In this document: one piece after another, positions 15,746-23,376 of the stretch
How positions within the stretch are numbered: position 1 is the first letter of the stretch
Layout: each line of letters starts with the position of its first letter
Assembly: GCA_965232485.1 (NCBI GenBank)
Contig: OZ246975.1
Location: 1,302,001 to 1,366,000 of the forward strand
Direction: 5' to 3'
Source: VXPQ01 sp965232485
Lineage (GTDB): Bacteria; Bacteroidota; Rhodothermia; Rhodothermales; VXPQ01
Length of the DNA stretch: 64,000 nt
Notes under the pieces: generated by a model
The model's input: only the letters and a program-made list of their open reading frames with translations
Told to the model about the DNA's origin: nothing
Databases searched by the model: none
Made by a program: the position numbers and the translations under genes

Positions 15746-16732
15746 TCACGATGCGCGCTCCCCCTTCGGCCCGGCCAGTAGATACAGTACGGCCATGCGG
15801 GCGGCGACCCCGTTGGTCACCTGATCCAGAATCACGGCCCGTTCGTGATCCACCACTTCGCTCGCCAGCTCGACGCCCCGGTTCACGGGTCCCGGATGCA
15901 TGATGCGGAGGTCAGGATACCGTTCCATATGCTTCAGGGTAACGCCGTACCGCTCATGGTATTCTCGCACCCCGGGGAAAAGCATGGCGCCCTGTCGCTC
16001 CAGTTGCACCCGCAGCGCCATCGCCACATCGCACCCTTCCAGCGCTTCGTCCAGGCGGTTCGTCACCCGTACGCCCATGTCCTCAACGCCTACCGGCGTC
16101 ATCGTGCCGGGCGCGCACAGCGTGACCTGCGCGCCGAGCGCCTGCAACCCGTATATATTCGAGCGAGCCACGCGGCTGTGCGCAATATCTCCGATAATGG
16201 AAATGTTTCGGCCTTCGAGCGAGGAATGGATATCCGTAAGCGTAAGCAAGTCCAGCAAGGCCTGCGTGGGATGTTCGTGGGCGCCGTCCCCCGCGTTTAT
16301 CACCACGGAATCGATGCAGCGCGTCAGAAAAATCGCCGCGCCCGGAGATTTGTGCCGAATCACGACCACATTCACTTTCATCGCTTCGATATTCAGGGCC
16401 GTGTCCTTCAGCGTTTCTCCCTTGGACACGGACGAGCCTGAAACGGAAAAATTGACCGGATCCGCCGACAATCGTTTTTCGGCCAGTTCGAAAGAAATGC
16501 GCGTCCGCGTGGACGGCTCGAAAAAAAGGTTGGCCACGGTAACCCCCCGCATCGGAGGCACCTGCGGAATAGCCCGCCGCAACACCGAGCGAAAATACCG
16601 CGCCGTATGCAGAATGAGCCCTATTTCTTCTGCGTCGTACGTCGAAAGACCCAACAAATGCCGGTGTTTCAACGTCCCCGGAGCCGCCGGAGTCATACTT
16701 GCTTCTTCGCGTGCATGCATCGGTTTATTCAC
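15746..16732 (-). CDS. pyrB: Aspartate carbamoyltransferase catalytic subunit
   Basis: The roughly 320-residue enzyme condenses carbamoyl phosphate and aspartate in pyrimidine synthesis. Diagnostic motifs are FFEPSTRTRISFELAEKRL, SVSKGETLKDT, HEHPTQALLDLLTL, the VAMALRVQLER segment and MHPGPVNRGVEL. Possible starts are GTG 16732, ATG 16720 and ATG 16696; the last is preceded by GAAGAAG. The gene overlaps or abuts the end of pyrR, so the two form an operon in which PyrR may act on its own transcript. No pyrI or pyrC is adjacent. Confidence 0.95.
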   Translation of the reverse strand: MNKPMHAREEASMTPAAPGTLKHRHLLGLSTYDAEEIGLILHTARYFRSVLRRAIPQVPPMRGVTVANLFFEPSTRTRISFELAEKRLSADPVNFSVSGSSVSKGETLKDTALNIEAMKVNVVVIRHKSPGAAIFLTRCIDSVVINAGDGAHEHPTQALLDLLTLTDIHSSLEGRNISIIGDIAHSRVARSNIYGLQALGAQVTLCAPGTMTPVGVEDMGVRVTNRLDEALEGCDVAMALRVQLERQGAMLFPGVREYHERYGVTLKHMERYPDLRIMHPGPVNRGVELASEVVDHERAVILDQVTNGVAARMAVLYLLAGPKGERAS

Positions 16733-17294
16733 TCGAAGTTTCCACCAGCCATACTCCTTCCCGGCCGTCGATCTCCTGCAGCCGTACGCGCACCTCTTCT
16801 CCCGAAAGCGTGGGCACCTGTCGGCCTACGACGTCCGCGCACACGGGAAGCTCCCGAAGGCCGCGGTCAACGATCACAAGGAATTTCACGGAAGCCGGAC
16901 GACCGATATCCATAAGCGCATCGAACGCCGCCCGGGCCGTGCGCCCGGTATACAACACATCGTCCACCAGGACAAGGCGACGCTCCGTAATATCGAACGG
17001 GATGTCCGTAGCGCGCACGACAGGCTGTTCGAGGCGAATGCGGAAATCGTCCCGGTACATGGTGGCGTCGAGCACGCCGACCGGAACTTGCAGGGATTCG
17101 AAGGCCAGAATCTTGTCGCGGAGACGCCGGGCCAGGTACACGCCGCGCGTCTGCATCCCTATCAAGCCGAAATGGCGCGAGGCATCCTCCTCAGGATGTA
17201 TCATTTCCACAATCTGGCGCGCCATGCGGTTCAGCGTCCGGTCCAGATCGTGGGCGTCCATCAATTGCGCCTTGATTCGATCCGTTAACTCCAT
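16725..17294 (-). CDS. pyrR: PyrR, pyrimidine operon regulator / uracil phosphoribosyltransferase
   Basis: The 189-residue protein carries the PRTase fold with the PRPP-binding motif LVLVDDVLYTGRTARAA. It also has PyrR-type features: GIQTRG-like GMQTRGVYLARRL and GVLDATMYRDDF. ATG 17294 (MELTDRIKAQLMDA) matches family N-termini. It overlaps pyrB and is probably an RNA-binding attenuator of that operon in addition to its UPRTase activity. The upstream gap is short (95 bp to the divergent DUF58 gene), and I could not identify a clear PyrR-binding attenuator. Confidence 0.93.
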   Translation of the reverse strand: MELTDRIKAQLMDAHDLDRTLNRMARQIVEMIHPEEDASRHFGLIGMQTRGVYLARRLRDKILAFESLQVPVGVLDATMYRDDFRIRLEQPVVRATDIPFDITERRLVLVDDVLYTGRTARAAFDALMDIGRPASVKFLVIVDRGLRELPVCADVVGRQVPTLSGEEVRVRLQEIDGREGVWLVETSSE

Positions 17295-17389
17295 AGCATG
17301 AAAATTACGAAAAATGAATCCCTGTTTCCAGTTTCTCTGACGTACCTTCGTACAACGCCGAATTTTAATTCGCCCTTCCCTGGCCCGCA

Positions 17390-18325
17390 ATGCCCGCCAC
17401 GCAAGACGCCGCCCTGAAATACCTCGACCCTGTCGTCGTATCCCGCCTGAACAATATGGAGCTCCGGGCGCGCATGATCGTCGAAGGGTTCATTACCGGC
17501 CTGCACAAAAGTCCGTACCACGGATTTTCCGTAGAATTCGCCGAGCACCGTCCCTACATCGCCGGCGACGAACTCCGATACGTGGACTGGAAAGTGTACG
17601 GCAAGACGGACCGGCGCTATGTGAAGCGGTTCGAGGAAGAAACCAACCTGCGGCACTACGTAGCCCTGGACATGTCCGCATCCATGCGATACCGGGAAAA
17701 GGCGCCGCTCGCCAAGATAGCATACGGCGCATACCTCGCCGCGGCGTTGCACTACATTATGGTCAAGCAGCGGGACGCCACCGGACTCATCACGTTCGAC
17801 GAGGAAATTCGCAGCGTCATGTCCCCCAAGAGCACGATGCCCTGGCTGCGGCGACTCCTGGTCCGGCTGCAACAAACCATCGACCATCCGCCGCCGCCAA
17901 AACGCACCGGCGCCGCGGATGCGCTCAGCGAGATCGCCGAACGCATTGCCCGACGCTCCCTCGTCGTGGTCATTACCGATCTTTTTGAAAATGTCGGGCG
18001 GCACGAAGATTTGCTCAAAGCGCTGCGGCACCTGCGCTACCGGGGACACGAAGTCCTTGTGTTCCATGTGCTGGAATCCGCCACGGAGCGCGCATTCGAC
18101 TTTCCCGACGCGCCGATGATTTTTCGAGACATGGAAACCGGCGAGGAAATTTCCCTTCAACCGGCGCACATACGAGAAAATTACCGCGAGGCGGCGCAAT
18201 TTTTCGGAGACCGGTTTCGTCGGCAGTGCCTCGAATACGACGTCGATTTTGTGGAACTGAATACGGAACAGCCGTACGATAAGGCCCTGCTCGCCTACCT
18301 GAACAAGCGAAAAAAACTGGTTTGA
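17390..18325 (+). CDS. DUF58-family protein with von Willebrand A-like domain
   Basis: The 311-residue protein begins with the DUF58 signature (GEFTG-like GLHKSPYHGFSVEFAEHRP, then YIAGDELRYVDWKVYGKTD). A vWA-like fold follows whose metal-site motif reads LDMSASMRY (DxSxS), continuing to VVVITDLFENVG. DUF58 genes usually sit beside MoxR AAA+ ATPases and act as their partners in protein or metal assembly; no MoxR gene is in this window. It diverges from pyrR, and the M20 hydrolase follows 7 bp later on the same strand. Confidence 0.88.
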   Translation: MPATQDAALKYLDPVVVSRLNNMELRARMIVEGFITGLHKSPYHGFSVEFAEHRPYIAGDELRYVDWKVYGKTDRRYVKRFEEETNLRHYVALDMSASMRYREKAPLAKIAYGAYLAAALHYIMVKQRDATGLITFDEEIRSVMSPKSTMPWLRRLLVRLQQTIDHPPPPKRTGAADALSEIAERIARRSLVVVITDLFENVGRHEDLLKALRHLRYRGHEVLVFHVLESATERAFDFPDAPMIFRDMETGEEISLQPAHIRENYREAAQFFGDRFRRQCLEYDVDFVELNTEQPYDKALLAYLNKRKKLV

Positions 18326-18332
18326 CGTTTCC

Positions 18333-19535
18333 ATGCGCGAACGCATCCAAAAACTGAACGAGGAACTTTTCGAGCACATCGTAGCGATCCGGCGCACCCT
18401 GCACCGGAACCCGGAACTGGCGTATTCGGAATGGAATACGGCGAAACTGGCGGCGGACGCCCTGGAACCGCTCGGCTGCGAGATACGGACCGGGGTGGCG
18501 CAAACCGGCGTCGTGGCCACGCTGCGCGGGGAGCGTCCAGGTCCCGCGCTGGCGTTACGGGCAGACATGGACGCCCTGCCTGTTCAGGAAGAAAACACCT
18601 TCGACTTCGCCTCCCGAAACGATGGCGTCATGCATGCCTGCGGCCATGACGCACACACGGCCTCGCTCCTCGGCACGGCCGCCATCCTGCATCGACTGCG
18701 GGCGGAACTGCCCGGGAGCGTCCGGTTCCTGTTCCAGCCCAGCGAAGAAAAACTTCCCGGCGGCGCATTGCCCATGATCCGGGAAGGCGCGCTTGGCGAA
18801 GCGTTCGGCCCGCCGCCCCTGGCCATCTTCGGCCAACATGTGCATCCCGGGCTGGACGCTGGAAAAATCGGCGTCCGATCCGGACGATACATGGCCTCGG
18901 GAGACGAAGTGTACGTCACGATCCAGGGAGAAGGAGGCCACGCCGCGGCGCCGCACCTGCTGGACGCCGACCCGGCGCTTGCGGCCGCACACGTGCTGGT
19001 CGCCCTGCAAGCCGTCACAAGCCGGCATTGCCCTCCGGACGCGCCCAGCGTCCTCTCGATCGGGCGGTTTATAGCGGACGGCGCAACGAATGTCATCCCC
19101 GACCAGGTCGTGCTGGAAGGTTCTTTCCGCTCGCTCGACGAAACCTGGCGGTTCGAGGCGCACGAACATATTCGCCGCATCGCGGAAAAGACGGCGGAAG
19201 CACACGGCGCGCGCGTCCGCGTGGAGATCAAGACGGGCTATCCCGTCCTGTGCAACGATCCCGCCTCCGCACAATTCGTTCGGGCCGCTGCGGTAGATTA
19301 CGTGGGCGAGGAAAACGTGGTCGATCTGGACCCGTGGTACGCCTCGGAGGATTTTGCGTGGTTCTTGCGCGAGGCGCCCGGCGCCTTCTACCGGTTCGGG
19401 ACCCGAAACGAGGCCAGAAACATCGTGCACGGCCTCCATACGCCCCGCTTCACGATCGACGAAGAGGCGTTGCGGACCGCGCCGGGATTCATGGCGTATC
19501 TGACCATGGAATACCTGACGCGGCGCGCAGCGTAA
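18333..19535 (+). CDS. M20-family metal-dependent amidohydrolase (hippurate/N-acyl-amino-acid type)
   Basis: The 400-residue protein has the dimetal site expected of M20D amidohydrolases: HACGHDAHTAS (Cys103, His105), PSEEKLPGG (Glu138, Glu139) and QHVHPGLDAG (His169). The small dimerisation domain follows (GEGGHAAAPHLLDADP). Family members cleave acyl groups from amino acids or indole conjugates; the real substrate is unknown. There is no signal peptide, so it is cytoplasmic. It follows the DUF58 gene by 7 bp and is probably co-transcribed. Confidence 0.88.
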   Translation: MRERIQKLNEELFEHIVAIRRTLHRNPELAYSEWNTAKLAADALEPLGCEIRTGVAQTGVVATLRGERPGPALALRADMDALPVQEENTFDFASRNDGVMHACGHDAHTASLLGTAAILHRLRAELPGSVRFLFQPSEEKLPGGALPMIREGALGEAFGPPPLAIFGQHVHPGLDAGKIGVRSGRYMASGDEVYVTIQGEGGHAAAPHLLDADPALAAAHVLVALQAVTSRHCPPDAPSVLSIGRFIADGATNVIPDQVVLEGSFRSLDETWRFEAHEHIRRIAEKTAEAHGARVRVEIKTGYPVLCNDPASAQFVRAAAVDYVGEENVVDLDPWYASEDFAWFLREAPGAFYRFGTRNEARNIVHGLHTPRFTIDEEALRTAPGFMAYLTMEYLTRRAA

Positions 19536-19662
19536 AGAAAAATGCGGACGACGGGCGATGCGCCCGGACGAATTGCATGGAAATGACGCGCCCGGACGAT
19601 CAGCGCGGAACGATACAGGAAGACGGCGCCCTCCATAGAACGCCCGGTTCGTACGAACGGAC

Positions 19663-19962
19663 TCAGTACGGCGACGGGGCGTTCACCGCCTCGACGCGGG
19701 CGATTTGCGGCACGGAACGCTGGAGCGCCTGTTCGATGCCGGCGCGCAAGGTCATGGCGCTCATGGGACAAGTGCCGCAAGCCCCCAGCAATTCCAGCTC
19801 CACCACCATGTCCGGCGTCACGTTCAGCAGGCGCACGGAGCCTCCGTCCGCCATCAAATAGGGTCGGATCGAATCGAGCGATTCCTCGATCCGGGCGCGG
19901 AGTTCCTGATCCGCGTCGGCGACGGACGCCTGTTCTCCAATGGATTCGTTCTTTCCGGACAT
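19663..19962 (-). CDS. NifU C-terminal-domain Fe-S scaffold protein
   Basis: The 99-residue protein is a stand-alone NifU_C domain with YLMADGGSVRLLNV and the cluster-binding GACGTCPMSAMTL (CxxC). Such proteins hold and transfer 4Fe-4S clusters. ATG 19962 is used; GTG 19974 is an alternative. It lies 53 bp from the start of the gap to the Mrp ATPase gene upstream on the same strand, so the two form an Fe-S assembly or delivery pair. Confidence 0.9.
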   Translation of the reverse strand: MSGKNESIGEQASVADADQELRARIEESLDSIRPYLMADGGSVRLLNVTPDMVVELELLGACGTCPMSAMTLRAGIEQALQRSVPQIARVEAVNAPSPY

Positions 19963-20015
19963 GTGCGGTCTCACGGGATGTGTCTATGCTGACTGCTGAC
20001 TATCAGCAAACTATG

Positions 20016-21137
20016 CTAAGCCGGTGTGGATCCCTTATGCAGAATTTCCACTTTTTGCGTGGCGGGTTTCGTGGCGTTGCGGACGGTCGCTTCGCGTACG
20101 ACCCGGTCCGCGAACGCGCCGAACAAGTTCGCCAACGCCCCTTCCGGTTCGGCGAACGCGATAGGCGTTCCGGCGTCGCCCAACTCCCGCAACCGCTCCT
20201 GAATCGGCAACTCAGCCAGCAGGGGAACGTCCAGTTCCTTGCTGAGCGCGGCGGCGCCCCCCCGTCCGAAAATATAATACTTTTTGTCGGGAACGTCGGG
20301 CGGAGAAAACCAGGCCATATTCTCGACCAGTCCCAACACGGGCGCCCGTACGTTCCGGAACATGGCGATCCCTCTGCGCGCGTCGGCAAGCGCCACGGGT
20401 TGCGGCGTCGATACGACCACCGCGCCGGTCAATGCAAGGCTCTGCACGATGGTCAGCTGAATGTCTCCGGTGCCCGGCGGCAAGTCCAGAATAAGATAAT
20501 CCAGCGCGCCCCACGCGCATTCTCCAAGAAACTGCCGGATGGCGTTCGTAACCATAGGGCCGCGCCAGATCACCGCCTTTTCGGGGTCCACCATCATGCC
20601 CATCGAAAGCAATTTCACGCCATGACGCTCCAGAGGCACGATCTTGCGATGCGCATCCACCCGGGGCTTCTCGTCCCCCGCGCCAAACATGAGCGGTATG
20701 GACGGCCCGTAGATGTCGGCGTCCACAAGGCCCACGTCATAGCCCTTTTGGCGCAACGCTCCCGCGAGATTCACGGCCACCGTGCTCTTGCCCACGCCTC
20801 CCTTCCCCGACGCGACGGCAATGAAATTGACCACCCCGGCAGGCTGCATGCTTTTTGCGGATCCGCCGTCGCGCATGTCGAGGGCAATCATCTCGTGCTC
20901 GACATTGACGTCTACCTGCATGTCGGCGCGCGTTTCCCGGCGAATGGCCTCGCGGCAGCGGGCCGCCACGGTTTCCGAAAACGAGGCGGGCGCATCCTTC
21001 AGCAGCACCGTAAACGCCGCCCGGTCGTCCCGGACCGTCAGGTCCTTCACCAGGTTCAGGCGCAGAATGTCCTTGCCGCTGTCCGGCGAGACCACGGTGG
21101 ACAAAGCGCGCAATACGTCGTCGAGCGAGACGGGCAT
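20016..21137 (-). CDS. Mrp/NBP35-family P-loop ATPase (Fe-S cluster carrier)
   Basis: The 373-residue protein has an N-terminal MIP18/DUF59-like domain (about 1-85) and a deviant Walker A motif (VASGKGGVGKSTVAVNLA), with GLVDADIYGPSIP and LILDLPPGTGD. The C-terminal CxxC pair of canonical Mrp proteins is replaced by SPPDVPDKKYYIFG, a substitution also known from Bacteroidota Mrp proteins. ATG 21137 is chosen over the in-frame TTG at 21143. Pairing with NifU_C downstream supports a role in cluster delivery. Confidence 0.9.
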   Translation of the reverse strand: MPVSLDDVLRALSTVVSPDSGKDILRLNLVKDLTVRDDRAAFTVLLKDAPASFSETVAARCREAIRRETRADMQVDVNVEHEMIALDMRDGGSAKSMQPAGVVNFIAVASGKGGVGKSTVAVNLAGALRQKGYDVGLVDADIYGPSIPLMFGAGDEKPRVDAHRKIVPLERHGVKLLSMGMMVDPEKAVIWRGPMVTNAIRQFLGECAWGALDYLILDLPPGTGDIQLTIVQSLALTGAVVVSTPQPVALADARRGIAMFRNVRAPVLGLVENMAWFSPPDVPDKKYYIFGRGGAAALSKELDVPLLAELPIQERLRELGDAGTPIAFAEPEGALANLFGAFADRVVREATVRNATKPATQKVEILHKGSTPA

Positions 21138-21278
21138 AATCAATCAGGTACGGAAAATCAGCAACGCGGCCATGCGATCCGAACAGCCTCCCCCTCGCTT
21201 TTCAGGAATCCGCAACCATCCGGGCGCCTTCTGCGACGAAACAGACGCGCCGGCGTTCCGCGAAAACGCCAAATCACC

Positions 21279-23123
21279 TTACCGATCTTCCCCCGAAACA
21301 AACACCTGAATCCCCCAGGCTTCCGGGTCGTCGGGCGGAATATCTTCGAAATCCCCGTAGGCATGGGAAAAATCCGTCCTGAAATGGGCAACATATGCCC
21401 CGGCAGGCAAGGAAAGCGTGCCCAGAAACATTCTGTTGCGGTCGTCGCCGCCGGCGGGAATCGTATTCTGCCAGGTCATTTCCCAAACGATCTGCCCGGC
21501 GTCCGCATCCTCGATCCATCCGTAATCGTACTGTTCGCTGAGGGACGCCTCCCCCACGGCCCGAATGCGCAGAAAGCCTTCCCCGTCGAACGTAAACGGA
21601 GCCGCATGATGCTCTCCGTTGCCGAGCCCGACCAGATTGACCAGCGCGCCCTCGGGAAACAATGGCGCCGCCCGATCCTCCGTCACGACAGGCGCCGCCG
21701 CCGAAAACGCCGAATCTCCTTCCGAAACCGGCGCGGCGCCGGACGCTTCCGGGTCCGCCCCGATCACTTCGATCGCAGCGGGCGCCGTATCCTCGTCCAT
21801 CTGAAACAGCGCCACCCCCCATCGCTCCGGATGCTCAGGTTCCCCGTGCAACCACCCATCGTACGAATGCGAACCGTCGCTCTGATAGGTAACCGTATAG
21901 ACCCCGGGAGATAAATCCAGAAAAGCCAGCGCGCGCCAGTTGTCGTAGCCTTTCGCAGGCAAGGCGCGCTCCGTCGTCATGTCCCATACGACCCGCCCGG
22001 AACGTCCGGCCGTAATGGTCGCGTAATCGTACCGGTCGTCGTCCCCCATTTCCCCAAGCGCGTCCACGGCGATCCGGGCCGGCGCGCGGACGCGAAACTG
22101 CGAAACATGACGCTCATCGTCCCCGACGCGCTGAATCCGGATGAACGGCTCCCGATCTTCCCACAAATCGAACGGCTCCACGGCTTCCGGCGCGGCGGCG
22201 AATAACGACACGCCCCAGCCCCCCGGATCGAACGGCGGATTCCGCACCCAATCCTCGTAGTTCTGCCGCGGATCGGTCCGAAAAACGGTCCGGTACAGGC
22301 CGGGCGGCAGAGAAACGGTCCCGTCGAACAAGCGATTGACGTCCCACCCTCCGGCCGGCTCCGTATTCCCCCGCCGCATGTCCCACGCCCGCTCTCCGGT
22401 GAACGCCTCTTCGATCCAGCCATAATCCATCCGCACCTCGTCTATTTCGCCCACGGCGTACACGCGCACCTCCGTGGGCCGGGTCGTCCGAAACATATAT
22501 TCGGCGGTGTCCCGCCCCTCCATGGGCGCCGAAGTCCAGAGCAGGGTTTCCTCGCCGGGAGGAAAGGCCGGCGCCTCCGCATCGGGATAGATGCGCTCGG
22601 TCAGCGAATCCCCCAGCGGACGCACCGCCATGCGCCATGCCCCCGCATCGCTGCGCCACTCATGCCGGTCATTCGCAGACAAATCAAGCAACCCGTCCAG
22701 AAACGACAAACCCAGCGGGGAATCGTCCCGATTTCCGTGCGAAGTAAAATAAACGTCGTAGACGCCCGGCGACAATGCCACGGTATCCGTAATGACGGCC
22801 AGCGTATTGCCCCTTCTTCGCAGCAGGGGCGAATGCATGTCCCAAACCACCGTGCGATCATCTCGCCGCAGCACCCAGCCGTAGGCGGCAAGGGACCTGT
22901 TTTCCGAATCTTCGTCCGCCTCGAAAGACCCTGCGGCGTCCAGCGCAACGCGCACCGGCTGCTCGACGCGAAACGTTTCCTGCAACAACCGACCGGCGGA
23001 AATGTCCGAATAAACGATCAGGCCTTCGGGGGGCGGGGATGATTTCCCGCCGCGCCACAACACAAGCAGCGTCGCCGCGACAAGCAGCAGCAACTGGAGC
23101 CGTATTATACTGGATCGTTTCAT
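21279..23123 (-). CDS. Membrane-anchored protein with four copies of an unrecognised about 105-residue domain
   Basis: The 614-residue protein has one N-terminal hydrophobic segment (residues about 9-23) with no clear cleavage site, so it is probably anchored with the bulk outside the cytoplasm. Four tandem units lie at about 42-170, 205-309, 338-440 and 505-610. Each contains a DYGWIE-like strand, a VWDM motif (94-96, 246-249, 379-382, 546-549), SLPPGLY-like and FRTD-like strands, and a closing WG. Unit 3 is the most divergent; units 2 and 4 are closest. An Ala/Pro/Glu linker (about 445-490) precedes unit 4. I cannot assign a known family. It is divergent from the SpoIIE/STAS/kinase operon. 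Confidence 0.75.
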   Translation of the reverse strand: MKRSSIIRLQLLLLVAATLLVLWRGGKSSPPPEGLIVYSDISAGRLLQETFRVEQPVRVALDAAGSFEADEDSENRSLAAYGWVLRRDDRTVVWDMHSPLLRRRGNTLAVITDTVALSPGVYDVYFTSHGNRDDSPLGLSFLDGLLDLSANDRHEWRSDAGAWRMAVRPLGDSLTERIYPDAEAPAFPPGEETLLWTSAPMEGRDTAEYMFRTTRPTEVRVYAVGEIDEVRMDYGWIEEAFTGERAWDMRRGNTEPAGGWDVNRLFDGTVSLPPGLYRTVFRTDPRQNYEDWVRNPPFDPGGWGVSLFAAAPEAVEPFDLWEDREPFIRIQRVGDDERHVSQFRVRAPARIAVDALGEMGDDDRYDYATITAGRSGRVVWDMTTERALPAKGYDNWRALAFLDLSPGVYTVTYQSDGSHSYDGWLHGEPEHPERWGVALFQMDEDTAPAAIEVIGADPEASGAAPVSEGDSAFSAAAPVVTEDRAAPLFPEGALVNLVGLGNGEHHAAPFTFDGEGFLRIRAVGEASLSEQYDYGWIEDADAGQIVWEMTWQNTIPAGGDDRNRMFLGTLSLPAGAYVAHFRTDFSHAYGDFEDIPPDDPEAWGIQVFVSGEDR

Positions 23124-23227
23124 GCGGCCTGAATGCCTGCGTACAGGGGAAAATCGTAAAAAAAGAAAAATCTGCGCAGCAAATGTACGTAAAAGGCGTA
23201 ATCCCCCGTTTACGCATCAAGCCATAG

Positions 23228-23235
23228 CAAAGTTA
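23228..23235 (-). promoter_or_regulatory. Candidate TAnnTTTG promoter element for the four-repeat protein gene
   Basis: On the minus strand this reads TAACTTTG, an exact match to the TAnnTTTG -7 box known from Bacteroidota. It lies about 105 bp upstream of the ATG at 23123. I found no good TTG -33 box at the usual distance, so the call is weak. Confidence 0.3.
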
Positions 23236-23376
23236 CCAAATCGAACGCATAAGCCGGGCGAAGCAAGAACCGTACGCCGTATTCTCCGTATCAAAGGCGC
23301 CCCTTCATCCGGCAATTTGCCTGTGTCCAATCATTTCGCAAATAGGATTCTCCGAAGCGGACAGGGATATATCGAC

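Noticed and set aside
15441..15749. 102-codon minus-strand ORF before the pyrB end
   Set aside because: It overlaps the 75-residue ORF in another frame, spans its likely promoter and hairpin, and shows no family features.
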